64,000 bases of DNA from Methanobacterium_D oryzae (GTDB lineage Archaea; Methanobacteriota; Methanobacteria; Methanobacteriales; Methanobacteriaceae): positions 186,001 to 250,000 of the forward strand of contig NZ_JBNPXC010000002.1 of assembly GCF_050433505.1 (NCBI RefSeq), read 5' to 3'. Every line of letters starts with the position of its first letter. Positions within the stretch are counted from its first letter, which is position 1. The notes under the pieces are model-generated. The model worked only from the letters and a program-made list of their open reading frames with translations. It was not told the origin of the DNA and did not search any database. This document shows, piece by piece, positions 17,491-27,557 of this stretch. The translations under genes were made by a program, and so were the position numbers.

Positions 17491-18108
17491 TTATTTATTT
17501 TCAACATGTTTTAAAATATTATTCATGGCTTTTTTATGCTCTATTCCTCCAACGCGGCTTACCAGTCGTGACATTTCTTTAATTCGTTTAGAATAGATTT
17601 TTTTTGTTTCTTCATTAACTATTTCGATTCTTGAAAAATACACTAATGACTCGACAATAGCAAAAATAGCCCTATTTAATGGTTCAACGGGTTCATTTTT
17701 AATTATAATTTCATCTACATTGGCTCTTATTATGTTTACTCTTGATTTGCCAATATTATCTTCTTTTTCAACTTCTTTAATACTGTTTATAGTTGCAATA
17801 AAGAACGCATCTGCATTTTTAATATAATAATTATCATTACATTTTTCAAAATAATCAGTAGATAGATCTCCTAAAGTAGAATTAGCAAAAATAAGAGGAT
17901 CTTTTGTGATATTAACTATAAAGTGGGGATTTGATTTTATATTTTGAAGTGTATGAGTGCCTTCATATAGATATAATACAATTTCTAGGGTATCTTTGCA
18001 AATAACTCCTATTGGGGCTGCATTTGGAATATTATCTTCATTTTTAGTGGTTATAATTGTTTCATAGAGTAAACCTTTTTCCATTCTGATGGATTTCAGG
18101 TCTTTCAT
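17491..18108 (-). CDS. DUF447 family flavin-binding-fold protein
   Basis: The N-terminal part (GLLYETIITTKNEDNIPNAAPIG, then GTHTLQNIKSNPHFIVNIT) is the split-barrel flavin-reductase-like fold of archaeal DUF447 proteins; the C-terminal third is helical (IVNEETKKIYSKRIKEMSRLVSRVGG). FMN binding is expected from the fold, and no reaction is known. It ends three bases from the convergent kinase gene. Length 205 residues. Confidence 0.8.
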   Translation of the reverse strand: MKDLKSIRMEKGLLYETIITTKNEDNIPNAAPIGVICKDTLEIVLYLYEGTHTLQNIKSNPHFIVNITKDPLIFANSTLGDLSTDYFEKCNDNYYIKNADAFFIATINSIKEVEKEDNIGKSRVNIIRANVDEIIIKNEPVEPLNRAIFAIVESLVYFSRIEIVNEETKKIYSKRIKEMSRLVSRVGGIEHKKAMNNILKHVENK

Positions 18109-18364
18109 ATATTCACCTCTATTGCTTGAAATATTATCTTAAATTTTCTAATTGGAAAATAACTGTGTAAAATTACAAAGCACATTTTGATATAATATTG
18201 CTAATATAAGCTATTAAAATCATTTGATCTAATTTAAATTTTAATGAAAACTTTTTGCATAATATACACTGATTTAATCTTATACTTGGGCAATATAAAT
18301 TTAATTATAGAAAAAGTAGATAATATCCTTTAATTCATTAATTTAAAAGAAAAATAAAATTTAA

Positions 18365-18514
18365 TTAATATCTATCCCTATTTTTTAAATAGATATATAT
18401 AACGTAAGCTATGATCAATATGATTATTACTGGTAGTAGCCAGATGAACAGGTAGAATGCAATTACTGCTAGTATAATAGCTATTATTATATATGCTATA
18501 TCTTTAATATCCAT
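18365..18514 (-). CDS. Small membrane protein, 49 residues
   Basis: An ATG at 18512-18514 opens 49 codons to TAA at 18365. The product begins MDIKDIAYIIIAIILAVIAF, continues as a second hydrophobic stretch after a Trp-Leu-Leu-Pro turn, and ends in a basic tail (YLKNRDRY), consistent with two short membrane helices and a cytoplasmic C-terminus. No ribosome binding site is visible, but AAGGAAA followed by a TATA-like TTAATATATT lies about 20-35 bases upstream on the minus strand, which would suit a leaderless mRNA. No family recognised. Confidence 0.5.
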   Translation of the reverse strand: MDIKDIAYIIIAIILAVIAFYLFIWLLPVIIILIIAYVIYIYLKNRDRY

Positions 18515-18596
18515 ACATTTATTTAGTATTTCAATATATTAATACATTTCCTTGATAAATAATACAATTCAACTTTAAACAATAATTTGGAGAAAA

Positions 18597-19169
18597 ATGA
18601 TGAAAATATTAGTTGTAAACAATCATGGACAATACAATCATAGAATTCACAGGACATTACATTATTTAAAGATTCCCTCAGAAATAATTCCGAATTCAAC
18701 AACTATTGATGAAATAAAAGAAAAAGAACCTGCAGGTCTTATTTTAGGTGGAGGACCATCAATAGAAAGAGCTGGAAATTGCTTTGAATATGTTAAAGAA
18801 TTAGATTATCCAATTTTAGGAATATGTCTCGGCCATCAAATAATTGCACAAGCTTATGGTGGCCAGATAGGTGCTGCAGGTATTGAAAGCTATGCCAAAA
18901 TTGAAATATCAATAAATGATGAAAATGATATCTTCAAAGGACTTGGAGATACTATGAAAGTATGGGCATCTCATAAAGATGAAGTACTTAAGTTACCTGA
19001 ACACTTTAAACTGCTTGCATCTTCCCCAATATGTGAAATTGAAGCCATGAAACATGAAGATAAACCGCTATACGGAATTCAATTCCATCCTGAAGTCTAT
19101 CACACTGAAAATGGCCCTAAATTATTTGAAAATTTCTATGAAGTTTGCAAAAAATATTCAAAAGGATAA
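18597..19169 (+). CDS. guaAA: GMP synthase glutamine amidotransferase subunit (subunit A)
   Basis: Supplies ammonia from glutamine for GMP synthesis. This class I amidotransferase has its nucleophile at C77 (GICLGHQ) and the His-Glu pair in GIQFHPEVYHT; length 190 is typical of the stand-alone archaeal subunit. Two ATGs lie in tandem (18597 and 18600) behind GGAG. Its synthetase partner guaAB is usually adjacent in related methanogens but here is about 7.4 kb downstream. Confidence 0.93.
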   Translation: MMKILVVNNHGQYNHRIHRTLHYLKIPSEIIPNSTTIDEIKEKEPAGLILGGGPSIERAGNCFEYVKELDYPILGICLGHQIIAQAYGGQIGAAGIESYAKIEISINDENDIFKGLGDTMKVWASHKDEVLKLPEHFKLLASSPICEIEAMKHEDKPLYGIQFHPEVYHTENGPKLFENFYEVCKKYSKG

Positions 19170-19184
19170 AATTTACTAACTTTT

Positions 19185-20786
19185 CTATAGATTCTTATTT
19201 TTCTTTAAAGAATACACTGTTAATCCTTTTATATTTCCCTTTGTTATTTCTTTATAATTCGATAATAAATCTAAATTTGAATTATCATCACCCCAAACAA
19301 AGTAATAATCAATATTATTAGACTCTAATTCTGATTTTAACTCACTATTTGTAATATTGGATTTAACCTGTCCATAATATTTACTATTGAGGTAAAATGA
19401 AATATATAATGACTTCTGCCATTCATCATTAGATGCTATGTTGCCTTGAATGCCATACTGCATTTTTAAAGTTTGACTAAGATCATAGACACCTTCAGTA
19501 TCAATATCATTTTCAACTGTATGAGTTAAACTAAAAGCAGGAGTTACTAAAAAAGACCATACAAAAAAGACTATAACAGTATATCTCACTTCTTTATTGA
19601 AAAAATCATATTCAAAAAGTTTACTGAGTAAAACTCCTCCCATTAAAAAAAGTAGAATGTAAATAATCCACAAATATCTATCTTCTACCCAAATTAAGAA
19701 ATAACCTGCAGAATATAATCCAATAGTTAATAATGGATAAAGAATATGCCCTTTTAAAATTTTGTTTTTAGATGACCTTATAAACAATAAAAAATATGTT
19801 AAAATGATAATTAGAGATAAATAAGAAAATGAAACGAAGATATCTAAAGTATCTTGGATGTTCTTTCGTATTAGGTCAATCTGATAATTAAAATTATTCC
19901 ATGAATTTAATGGGCTCCATGAATTGGTTTTAATGTAAGAAGGGTCTTCCCAGGCGCTTATTGCACTATTGCTGGATGGTTTAATTAATCCTTGGAAAAA
20001 TACAGGATGTCCCTTTGATCCAGGACCAACTAAATCTTGATTATATTCTCCTGAAGTTCCGATAGTTATTTCGCTATATTTATTGCTTATTATGCCTATC
20101 CACAACCCACTAATTATAAAAAATATTGTAAGTCCTAAAAGAAGATTTTTAAGCACTTTTCTTTTTTCTTTTTTGGATATAAATCTCCAGTAGTGCAATA
20201 AATTAAATAATATAAAGTGGACCAAGAAAAAAGGGAATGCATAACTTTTACTTAAATATGCTAATGAACCCAGTATGCCACAAAATAAGCCATTATATAT
20301 GTTACTATAATAGTTAGAGCTAAAAATGATATTTAAATAGAAAATAAGGAAACATATTATTAATAGATCTGGAGAAATTGCCCTTAGCCAGAAGTATAAA
20401 ATAATAGGAACCATTGAAAACAGTATAATTGTTCTAATTTCTTCTTTCATTTCAAATTTGTAAGATAATTGTCTTATACCAATTAAGGTGAAAAAACCAA
20501 TAATTAACGATATTATTTCTCCAATAAACAAAGTATTTAGTGGGGATAAATCTAAAAATAAGAATGGAAACATTATCCATGATATTAGCGGGCCCCAATA
20601 TCCATTTATTGCTTCAATTAAGCTTCCATGAGCGTATATTTGGGCAATACTTATATATGAAATTCCATCAGAATTTATGGGATATTGGAAATATTTTAAT
20701 AAAAAAATACACAAAATACCAGCAGTTAAATAAAGAATGAGCACGCGTTTAAAATTAGAATCCATATCCAATATATTAATACTCAT
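19185..20786 (-). CDS. GT39-like membrane glycosyltransferase
   Basis: A 533-residue polytopic protein with about ten membrane helices in its first 430 residues and a soluble C-terminal domain. The first extracytoplasmic loop contains an acidic motif (INSDGISYISIAQIYAHG) in the position used by ArnT/PMT-type GT-C enzymes, followed by INGYWGPLISW. These enzymes transfer sugars from polyprenyl-phosphate carriers outside the membrane. Its C-terminal domain (DYYFVWG, KGLTVYSLKK) is closely matched by the gene at 23304-24932. The acceptor is unknown. Confidence 0.75.
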   Translation of the reverse strand: MSINILDMDSNFKRVLILYLTAGILCIFLLKYFQYPINSDGISYISIAQIYAHGSLIEAINGYWGPLISWIMFPFLFLDLSPLNTLFIGEIISLIIGFFTLIGIRQLSYKFEMKEEIRTIILFSMVPIILYFWLRAISPDLLIICFLIFYLNIIFSSNYYSNIYNGLFCGILGSLAYLSKSYAFPFFLVHFILFNLLHYWRFISKKEKRKVLKNLLLGLTIFFIISGLWIGIISNKYSEITIGTSGEYNQDLVGPGSKGHPVFFQGLIKPSSNSAISAWEDPSYIKTNSWSPLNSWNNFNYQIDLIRKNIQDTLDIFVSFSYLSLIIILTYFLLFIRSSKNKILKGHILYPLLTIGLYSAGYFLIWVEDRYLWIIYILLFLMGGVLLSKLFEYDFFNKEVRYTVIVFFVWSFLVTPAFSLTHTVENDIDTEGVYDLSQTLKMQYGIQGNIASNDEWQKSLYISFYLNSKYYGQVKSNITNSELKSELESNNIDYYFVWGDDNSNLDLLSNYKEITKGNIKGLTVYSLKKNKNL

Positions 20787-20833
20787 AATGTTATTTTTAT
20801 TACTTAATTGATTATATTTTTTACTCTATAAAG

Positions 20834-22444
20834 CTATTTTTCTTCATGATATTCGTCTTCAGCATTTATATGCCAGAGATTATCCTTAGAATGTACATTA
20901 TTTATAATATTTTCAACTGCTGTCATTGCAGTTAGCATGGAATGATCCATATTATTATAGCGATGCATTCCGTTTCTTCCTATTAAAAATAAGTTTTTAA
21001 ATTTATCAGTGAATTTCCGGATAATATCAAATTTTTCATAAGCTCCAAAATAGGCCGGATATGTTTTAGGAACTCTAATAACAACACTATCTAAAACAGC
21101 ATCTTTATCAATTACTTCAATTTTTTCAAGTTCATCAATTGCAAACTGTTTAAATTCATTATCAGGCATATTCCATAATTCATCTCCCTCATTACAGAAA
21201 TATTCAAGACCTACCCATGCTTTAGAATCATCTTCTACAAGATAAGGGCTCCAATTATTAAATATTTGAAGTCTACCGAGCTTAACATCACGTTCTTGTA
21301 TATAAATCCAGTTATCGGGCACTGTATTATTAATAGTCTTATGATTAGTTTCATTTTTAATTTTAAGTTCATCTAAAAGTAAACCAACAGTTATAAAATC
21401 ACGATACATTAAGTTTGAAGCAATATCTTCTACATGTTTAGGTTTCTTTTTCATAGCACTAATTAAATCTTTAATGGGCATTGTTGAAAAAAAATAATCT
21501 CCATTTTTTGTTTTTATTTCTTCATTTGAAATATCTTTTATTTCAACGCCATTTATTTCATTATTTTTATTTTTAATTCCTATAACATGATGATTATGAT
21601 ATATTTCACCACCATTTTTCTTAATTATTCTTGCAACTTCCTCCCACATCTGTCCAGGTCCAAATTTAGGATACATAAACTGTTCAATTAAACTAGTTTC
21701 AACATTTTTCTGTTCGATTGATGAATCATTTGTAAATTTACTTTTAATTGCATGAGAAATGGCTTTAATTATTGACAAACCCTTTATTCTTTGAGCTCCC
21801 CAGTCCGGATTTATTTCACAACAATCTATTCCCCAAACTTTTTCAGTGTAATCTTTAAAGAAAGTTAAATAAAGTTCTTCTCCAAATCTATTTATAAAAA
21901 AGTCTTCAAGTGATTTTTCTTCTTTAATGGGGGCTAATGAATTTTTAACATAACTCAAACCTATTTTAGCAGTTCTTAGGGTTCCAAGATTTGAAAAAGT
22001 GTTAAAATTAAGAGAAACGGGATAATCAAAGAAACTTCTAAGGAAAAATATTCTTGAAAGACGTCCACGATTTAACATTACTTTATCTTTTTTTTCAGGA
22101 TCAGGAGCTTCAATTTCTACAGCTTTTTTCTTACCTATTCCTCTTTTAAGATACTTTTTTGAAATTGGAACATTTCTTCTAAGTTTTACATCATCTTTTG
22201 CTGGTGCACCTTGTAGAGGCATTATATTTTGCCACCATTTCATTACTCTATCTGATTTAGAAAAAAATCTATGTCCACCAATATCAATTCTATTACCTTT
22301 ATAATTTACAGTTTTCGAAATTCCACCAATATCTTCACTCATTTCATATATTATGGGTTTAATATCAGTCTTATCTATTAATTCATATGCTGCAGTTAAA
22401 CCTGCTGGCCCTGCTCCTATTATAATTGCTTCTTTTTGTCTCAT
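20834..22444 (-). CDS. FAD-dependent oxidoreductase, UDP-galactopyranose-mutase/amine-oxidase-like
   Basis: The dinucleotide-binding motif IIGAGPAGLTAAYEL starts at residue 8, followed by the flavin-contacting region (GGISKTVNYKGNRIDIGGHR). A C-terminal RNGMHRYNNMDHSMLTAM segment closes the FAD site. The arrangement resembles UDP-galactopyranose mutase and related amine-oxidase-superfamily proteins found among envelope sugar genes. Its neighbours (GtrA and two GT39-like proteins) favour a role in modifying a sugar or lipid carrier; the substrate cannot be read from the sequence. Length 536. Confidence 0.75.
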   Translation of the reverse strand: MRQKEAIIIGAGPAGLTAAYELIDKTDIKPIIYEMSEDIGGISKTVNYKGNRIDIGGHRFFSKSDRVMKWWQNIMPLQGAPAKDDVKLRRNVPISKKYLKRGIGKKKAVEIEAPDPEKKDKVMLNRGRLSRIFFLRSFFDYPVSLNFNTFSNLGTLRTAKIGLSYVKNSLAPIKEEKSLEDFFINRFGEELYLTFFKDYTEKVWGIDCCEINPDWGAQRIKGLSIIKAISHAIKSKFTNDSSIEQKNVETSLIEQFMYPKFGPGQMWEEVARIIKKNGGEIYHNHHVIGIKNKNNEINGVEIKDISNEEIKTKNGDYFFSTMPIKDLISAMKKKPKHVEDIASNLMYRDFITVGLLLDELKIKNETNHKTINNTVPDNWIYIQERDVKLGRLQIFNNWSPYLVEDDSKAWVGLEYFCNEGDELWNMPDNEFKQFAIDELEKIEVIDKDAVLDSVVIRVPKTYPAYFGAYEKFDIIRKFTDKFKNLFLIGRNGMHRYNNMDHSMLTAMTAVENIINNVHSKDNLWHINAEDEYHEEK

Positions 22445-22482
22445 AATTTATTTATAACTCCCAATTATTAAATAAGGTGTTT

Positions 22483-22914
22483 TTATCTAAACAAAACCAA
22501 TTTTCTTGCAAAAAAGTTCCATGATAATATTAAAGCTGCAGCAATAATTTTTGAAATAAGATAGTAAACATCTACAAAATCAGTAAAAAACCAGATAAAC
22601 AATTCATTTAATCCTAATCCTACTATTCCAATTATAGCAAAAACTGTAAATTCAGACCACATATTGTCTAAAGTACGTTTATTAAAAACCCAATTAATGC
22701 TTAAAGCATAATTTGCTATTAATCCTAAAATAAATGCTACTGCTGCTGAAATAAGGTAATAAAATCCGAAAATATCTGTTAATGCAAATAATGACATAAA
22801 ATCTACTATAAATGCTGCTCCTCCAACGAAAATATAACGGAAAAACTGGATATGGGTTTTGTCAGTTTGATTTTTTAGCACTTTATCAATTGTTGTTTCC
22901 TTTATATCATCCAT
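22483..22914 (-). CDS. GtrA family membrane protein
   Basis: A 143-residue protein with four membrane helices (about 24-45, 50-70, 88-108, 118-138) and the GtrA start pattern FFRYIFVGGAAFIVDFMSLFALT. GtrA proteins are proposed to move polyprenyl-linked sugars across the membrane. It lies 38 bases upstream of the flavoprotein gene on the same strand, with GGTGAT five bases before its ATG, and is likely transcribed with it. Confidence 0.88.
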   Translation of the reverse strand: MDDIKETTIDKVLKNQTDKTHIQFFRYIFVGGAAFIVDFMSLFALTDIFGFYYLISAAVAFILGLIANYALSINWVFNKRTLDNMWSEFTVFAIIGIVGLGLNELFIWFFTDFVDVYYLISKIIAAALILSWNFFARKLVLFR

Positions 22915-23303
22915 TCATTATCACCAGTATGACATATTATGTATATTGTAATACTTTTTGCTTTATTAAGCTATAAAATTTTTCATTTATCTGCTCATTA
23001 TAAGTAAAATTTATCAAAAAGAAAATATATCATACGTGATAAAATTGTTATTAGATGAATCAACACCCTTAATTTTAAATTTAATCAGGTATTTTGTAAA
23101 AATTCAGTATTTATTTAGGTTATTAGTTGAGTATATATCTAAAAAAGAATATAATTGCTATAAATAGGATATATGATTTAATCCAAGTAATAGGGATTAT
23201 AATTACAATTAATCTTAATAATCATTTAATATTAGTTTAAGGTAAAGATTCTTGTTTTAAAAACTCTAATTAATTAAATCATCAGAAAATATAACTCAAA
23301 ATT
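22915..23303. other. Gene-free AT-rich intergenic region
   Basis: About 390 bp between gtrA and the upstream GT39-like gene, both on the minus strand. No coding frame, RNA gene or strong hairpin was seen. It presumably holds the promoter for the gtrA/flavoprotein/GT39 run, but several TATA-like stretches compete and none stands out. Confidence 0.6.
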
Positions 23304-24932
23304 TTATTTATTTTTAATAGAATAAATTCTAAGCCCTTGAATTTCACCGTCTGTTATCTCATTATATTTTGATAAAAGTGCTTCGTTATTTGATTTTCCC
23401 CATACAAAATAATAATCAATATTATATTTAATTAATTCATTTTCTAATTCTTTATTGCTTATATCCTTTTTAGGAAATCCATAATATGCTGTACCTAAAA
23501 AATAGGATAGGTGCAACGTTCTTTTATAATTACCATTATCAGCATTACCATTAGATGCTATATTTCCTTTTAAATGGTAATTATTTTCAATAATTTGACT
23601 CCATTGGTAGAAATCTTTTCCATTATGACAATTTGCAGGCGTATTTATGGGTAATAAGGTATTTATGGGTAATATTAGAAAAGAGATAATAAAAAATAAT
23701 GAAAATACTGCTTTTGCAATTTTAGAAATATTATATTTCAATATTAAATTTAGAATATAGCCTCCCATCAACATTAATAAAATATAAATTAGCCACAAGT
23801 ATCTTAATTCCAGAGCAATGAAAAGATAGCCCAATGGAAATAGTAATACTGTAAACAATGGATATATAATTTCTTTACTATTAATTACATTATTAAAAGG
23901 CTTAAAGCAAAGTAGAAGATATAATACTATTATTATAAGTGATAGGTAGGAAAATAAAGTGTATATATGCAATAAAGTTAAAATATTCTTTACAATTTTC
24001 CTTAATTGAAATTTAAAAAACTCAACAGATTCAAAAGGACTCCATGACCATGAATCAGTATTAAAGTATGTAGGATCATACCATGCACTCGTAACTCCTT
24101 CATGAGGTGGTTTAATAAATCCTTGATTTATATATTCTGTGGGGTGTTGTCCTACTGACCTTGGACCGATAGCATCATGATTATAGGCACCGGATGTTCC
24201 AAATGTCAGCATCTCATATTTATCACTTATAATAACGCTCCATGAGCCACTTATAATCAAAAATATTGCTAATCCAAAGGTTAAATTTTTTAATATAATT
24301 TTTTTATATTTCTGTTCTTTAAAATAATAAAATAAATTAAACAATAAAAAATGAGCTATAAAGAATGTTAAAGCATAACTTTTGGTTAAATAAGCTGCTG
24401 CACCTAATAAGCCACAAATAAAACCATAATGGGAATTTAAACGGTATTCTGGGCTAAAAATAAAATATAGATAATAAACCACAAAACATGTTAACAACAG
24501 ATCTACAGGGTTAGAACGTAAAGAAAAATATAATATGATAAAAATCATGGAAAAAAGAATCAAATACCTAATTTTTTCATCCATCTCAAATCTGTATGAT
24601 AATAATCTAACCCCTATAATTGTAAATATGCCTGTTACTAAAGATAAAATCTTCATTGAATACAATACAAAATAAGGGGATGAATTAAATTTAATGAATG
24701 GAATTAGTAACCATGAAAAAAGAGGACCCCAATATCCGTTAATAGCACCATTAATATCTCCATCAGCATATAATTTAGCAACCGAAATTATGCTAATTAT
24801 ATCTTTACTAATTAAATCGTATTGATAATATTTGAGGAAAAAAGCGCCTAATATCAAAAATAAAGCTAAAATAGGTATAATGCTTAAGGATGATTTTAAA
24901 TAATAATTAATACTATTATTGTAATTTTTCAT
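23304..24932 (-). CDS. GT39-like membrane glycosyltransferase, paralogue
   Basis: A 542-residue paralogue of the gene at 19185-20786: the same helix pattern, INGYWGPL in the first outer loop, a shared central loop (TSGAYNHDAIGPRSVGQHP) and a matching C-terminal soluble domain (NIDYYFVWG, GLRIYSIKNK). The loop-one acidic motif is SKDIISIISVAKLYADGD rather than NSDGISYISIA, so substrate preference may differ. It probably transfers sugars from a polyprenyl phosphate on the outer face. Confidence 0.75.
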   Translation of the reverse strand: MKNYNNSINYYLKSSLSIIPILALFLILGAFFLKYYQYDLISKDIISIISVAKLYADGDINGAINGYWGPLFSWLLIPFIKFNSSPYFVLYSMKILSLVTGIFTIIGVRLLSYRFEMDEKIRYLILFSMIFIILYFSLRSNPVDLLLTCFVVYYLYFIFSPEYRLNSHYGFICGLLGAAAYLTKSYALTFFIAHFLLFNLFYYFKEQKYKKIILKNLTFGLAIFLIISGSWSVIISDKYEMLTFGTSGAYNHDAIGPRSVGQHPTEYINQGFIKPPHEGVTSAWYDPTYFNTDSWSWSPFESVEFFKFQLRKIVKNILTLLHIYTLFSYLSLIIIVLYLLLCFKPFNNVINSKEIIYPLFTVLLFPLGYLFIALELRYLWLIYILLMLMGGYILNLILKYNISKIAKAVFSLFFIISFLILPINTLLPINTPANCHNGKDFYQWSQIIENNYHLKGNIASNGNADNGNYKRTLHLSYFLGTAYYGFPKKDISNKELENELIKYNIDYYFVWGKSNNEALLSKYNEITDGEIQGLRIYSIKNK

Positions 24933-25018
24933 AGTTTAAATTTACTTTAAAAATTTAAATATGTTTTCACAAAAATTTTAATATCAAATTAATTTAGAAC
25001 CATTATAATTAACTTAAA

Positions 25019-26422
25019 TTAAAGATAGTAGTCTATTATGAATATCAGTACAGTAATGGATAAATAAATGGCCAAATAAGATGTTATTACCATATTTAGA
25101 TTATTTTGAATGTATAAAATAATTCTATTTTCAAATTTTTTAAAATAATTTACATTATAGAACAATAAAAACAGTAAAGGTAGTATAGGAATAAAGTATC
25201 TTCCCTGAACACCATCAATTATATTTTGACCAACAGGAGTCCATGAAACATACACAAAAGCACATATAAATATGGAAATGAGACTGAAAATTGCTATAGA
25301 AGTTAATTTTTGATTTAAAGTTATAAATATGGTATTTTTATCCAGTATTGCTACTGGAATTATGGTAAGTACGTATACTCCAACCCACCATAATGGCAAT
25401 GGGATATCAAGTATAAAATTCCCTACAAACAAGACTTGATAAGAAGGCCCAAGTTGTATGAACGTGTTTAAAAGTACATACGGGAATCTGAGGGGATCCG
25501 CTAAAATATACAAAATCTGGGCAGAAATAGATATTTGGGGTACAATAGGTACATAAAAGTCTTTAACAAGGAAACTCCATGTAGCTGTAACTACTCCTAT
25601 TGAAAAAAACAAAAATAATGTTATTAATAGCATATTTTTACTATTTTCAAACTTATTTAGAGGAATAATGAAAATTAAAAACAATAATATGAAATAAACT
25701 TGTTTAGATAATGCAAGTAATAACAATAATACAAATAAAATGTAAATATCTTTTATATTGATCCTCATTTTATTATTATCAAAAGAAAATTTCAGAAAAA
25801 TTGCAATGATTAAAAAGGATAAACCTATCATAAAACTATCTGCTGAAAGGGAAACAGCTTCAAAAAGCGTTATTGGAGTTAAAGCTATCATAAAAAAGAC
25901 CCATTTATGGACAGGAGTTATTTTAATAGCATAATATGTGAGTATAAGCCATGCTAATAAGTTTGCTAATCTTCCAAGATACATTAATACTAAGGGAGCT
26001 AAATTAAATATTTTTCCTAAAGTTATAGCAAAAGCAGACACTAAATAAGGAACTGGAGAATATGTAACTACAGCAATTCTCGAAATATCCTCAAAAACCA
26101 TATATTTGCTTTTAAATGGTAAATATAAAAGAGAACTTAAGTTTAATTTATCATTTTTATTCTCGATAAAAGAGTACCATTCTTCCAAAACACGTTCAGA
26201 CGTAATTTGAACATTTTGAGATACATAAACCCCTGATTGATTACCTATTTTTTCGGGCACAATATGGCCGTCACTGACATATAAGGCTCTGTAAAAATGT
26301 TCATATTCATCAGGAACTTGAAAAGCTGGTGTTACAAGTAAAAAACATATTCCATATATTAATCCTATGATAAGAAATGCGTTCTGAGGTTTTATATCTC
26401 TTAATTTACTTACCATAGACAT
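25019..26422 (-). CDS. DUF2142 family polytopic membrane protein
   Basis: A 467-residue protein with about eleven membrane helices and the DUF2142 outer-loop signature FQVPDEYEHFYRALYVSDGHIVPEK immediately after helix one, given here in two overlapping pieces: FQVPDEYEHFYRAL and YVSDGHIVPEK. The DE pair sits where GT-C glycosyltransferases carry a catalytic acid, so a glycosyltransferase role is plausible. It is the first gene of the minus-strand envelope block and reads away from guaAB. Confidence 0.8.
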   Translation of the reverse strand: MSMVSKLRDIKPQNAFLIIGLIYGICFLLVTPAFQVPDEYEHFYRALYVSDGHIVPEKIGNQSGVYVSQNVQITSERVLEEWYSFIENKNDKLNLSSLLYLPFKSKYMVFEDISRIAVVTYSPVPYLVSAFAITLGKIFNLAPLVLMYLGRLANLLAWLILTYYAIKITPVHKWVFFMIALTPITLFEAVSLSADSFMIGLSFLIIAIFLKFSFDNNKMRINIKDIYILFVLLLLLALSKQVYFILLFLIFIIPLNKFENSKNMLLITLFLFFSIGVVTATWSFLVKDFYVPIVPQISISAQILYILADPLRFPYVLLNTFIQLGPSYQVLFVGNFILDIPLPLWWVGVYVLTIIPVAILDKNTIFITLNQKLTSIAIFSLISIFICAFVYVSWTPVGQNIIDGVQGRYFIPILPLLFLLFYNVNYFKKFENRIILYIQNNLNMVITSYLAIYLSITVLIFIIDYYL

Positions 26423-26580
26423 ATATTCTAATTTTGTATTTCATTTATAAAAAAACTGATGGGGAAAGTAAATTATAAGTTTTTGAATACTAAAGATTAT
26501 AAATATTGATAGTGATATTTTCATTTAGGAAAATATTTATCATTATAATAATTTTTTTAAAATTTTTAAGGAGAAAAAAT

Positions 26581-27507
26581 ATGCTTGATCCATCTGATTT
26601 TATAAAAGAATCAATAGACAATATTAAAAAACAAATAGGAGATGAAAAGGCAGTAATTGCTTTATCTGGTGGAGTTGACAGTTCTGTTGCATCAGTACTT
26701 ACTTCTGAAGCTATTGGAGATAATCTTATAGCTATATTTGTTGATCATGGACTTCTTCGTGAAGGAGAAGCAGAATATGTGCAGAAAACATTCGAAAAAC
26801 GTTTAAATTTTGACTGTGTTAATGCTAAAGACGAATTTTTAAAGGCACTTGAAGGTGTGGAAGATCCAGAGGAAAAACGTAAAATAATAGGTGAAATATT
26901 TATCAACGTCTTTGAAAGAGAGGCAGAAAAGATTGGAGCTAAATTTTTAGTTCAAGGAACAATAGCTCCTGATTGGATTGAAAGTGAAGGAAAAATTAAA
27001 TCTCACCATAACGTTGCATTACCTCATGGATTGGTTTTAGAACTTGTAGAACCTATAAGAGAACTTTATAAAGATGAAGTAAGGATAATTGGTTCAGAAT
27101 TAGGACTTCCGGATGAAATGGTTAATAGGCAACCATTCCCCGGCCCTGGTCTTGCTGTACGTGTTGTTGGAAAACTAACTGAAGAAAAAATAGAAATCTG
27201 CAGAAAAGCGAATGCTATTGTTGAAGAAGAAGTTAAAAAGGAAGGACTTGACGCAACACTCTGGCAATATTTTGCTGTTTTAACTGATACTAAAGTTACA
27301 GGAGTTAAAGGAGATATAAGAGACTTTGGATATCTTGTAGTGCTTAGAATGGTTGAATCATGGGATGCTATGACTGCTCATGTGCCTGAACTTCCATGGG
27401 AAATGATTAGAACAATCTCAGCGAGAATTACTGCTGAAGTCCCTGAGGTAACTCATGTTTCACTTTCAGTGAGTGACAAACCGCCAAGCACAATAGAGTT
27501 CGCCTAA
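26581..27507 (+). CDS. guaAB: GMP synthase ATP-pyrophosphatase subunit (subunit B)
   Basis: Amidates XMP to GMP using ammonia from guaAA. The PP-loop motif SGGVDSS is at 29-35, and the C-terminal dimerisation domain contains RQPFPGPGLAVRVVG. ATG 26581 (308 residues) is chosen because AAGGAG (26568-26573) lies seven bases upstream and MLDPSDFI is the usual beginning; a longer frame from further upstream would prepend an unlikely hydrophobic tail. Confidence 0.94.
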   Translation: MLDPSDFIKESIDNIKKQIGDEKAVIALSGGVDSSVASVLTSEAIGDNLIAIFVDHGLLREGEAEYVQKTFEKRLNFDCVNAKDEFLKALEGVEDPEEKRKIIGEIFINVFEREAEKIGAKFLVQGTIAPDWIESEGKIKSHHNVALPHGLVLELVEPIRELYKDEVRIIGSELGLPDEMVNRQPFPGPGLAVRVVGKLTEEKIEICRKANAIVEEEVKKEGLDATLWQYFAVLTDTKVTGVKGDIRDFGYLVVLRMVESWDAMTAHVPELPWEMIRTISARITAEVPEVTHVSLSVSDKPPSTIEFA

Positions 27508-27557
27508 ACTCAAGAAATCTATTTAATTTATTCTTTTTATTAATTTTGGGCTAAAAT

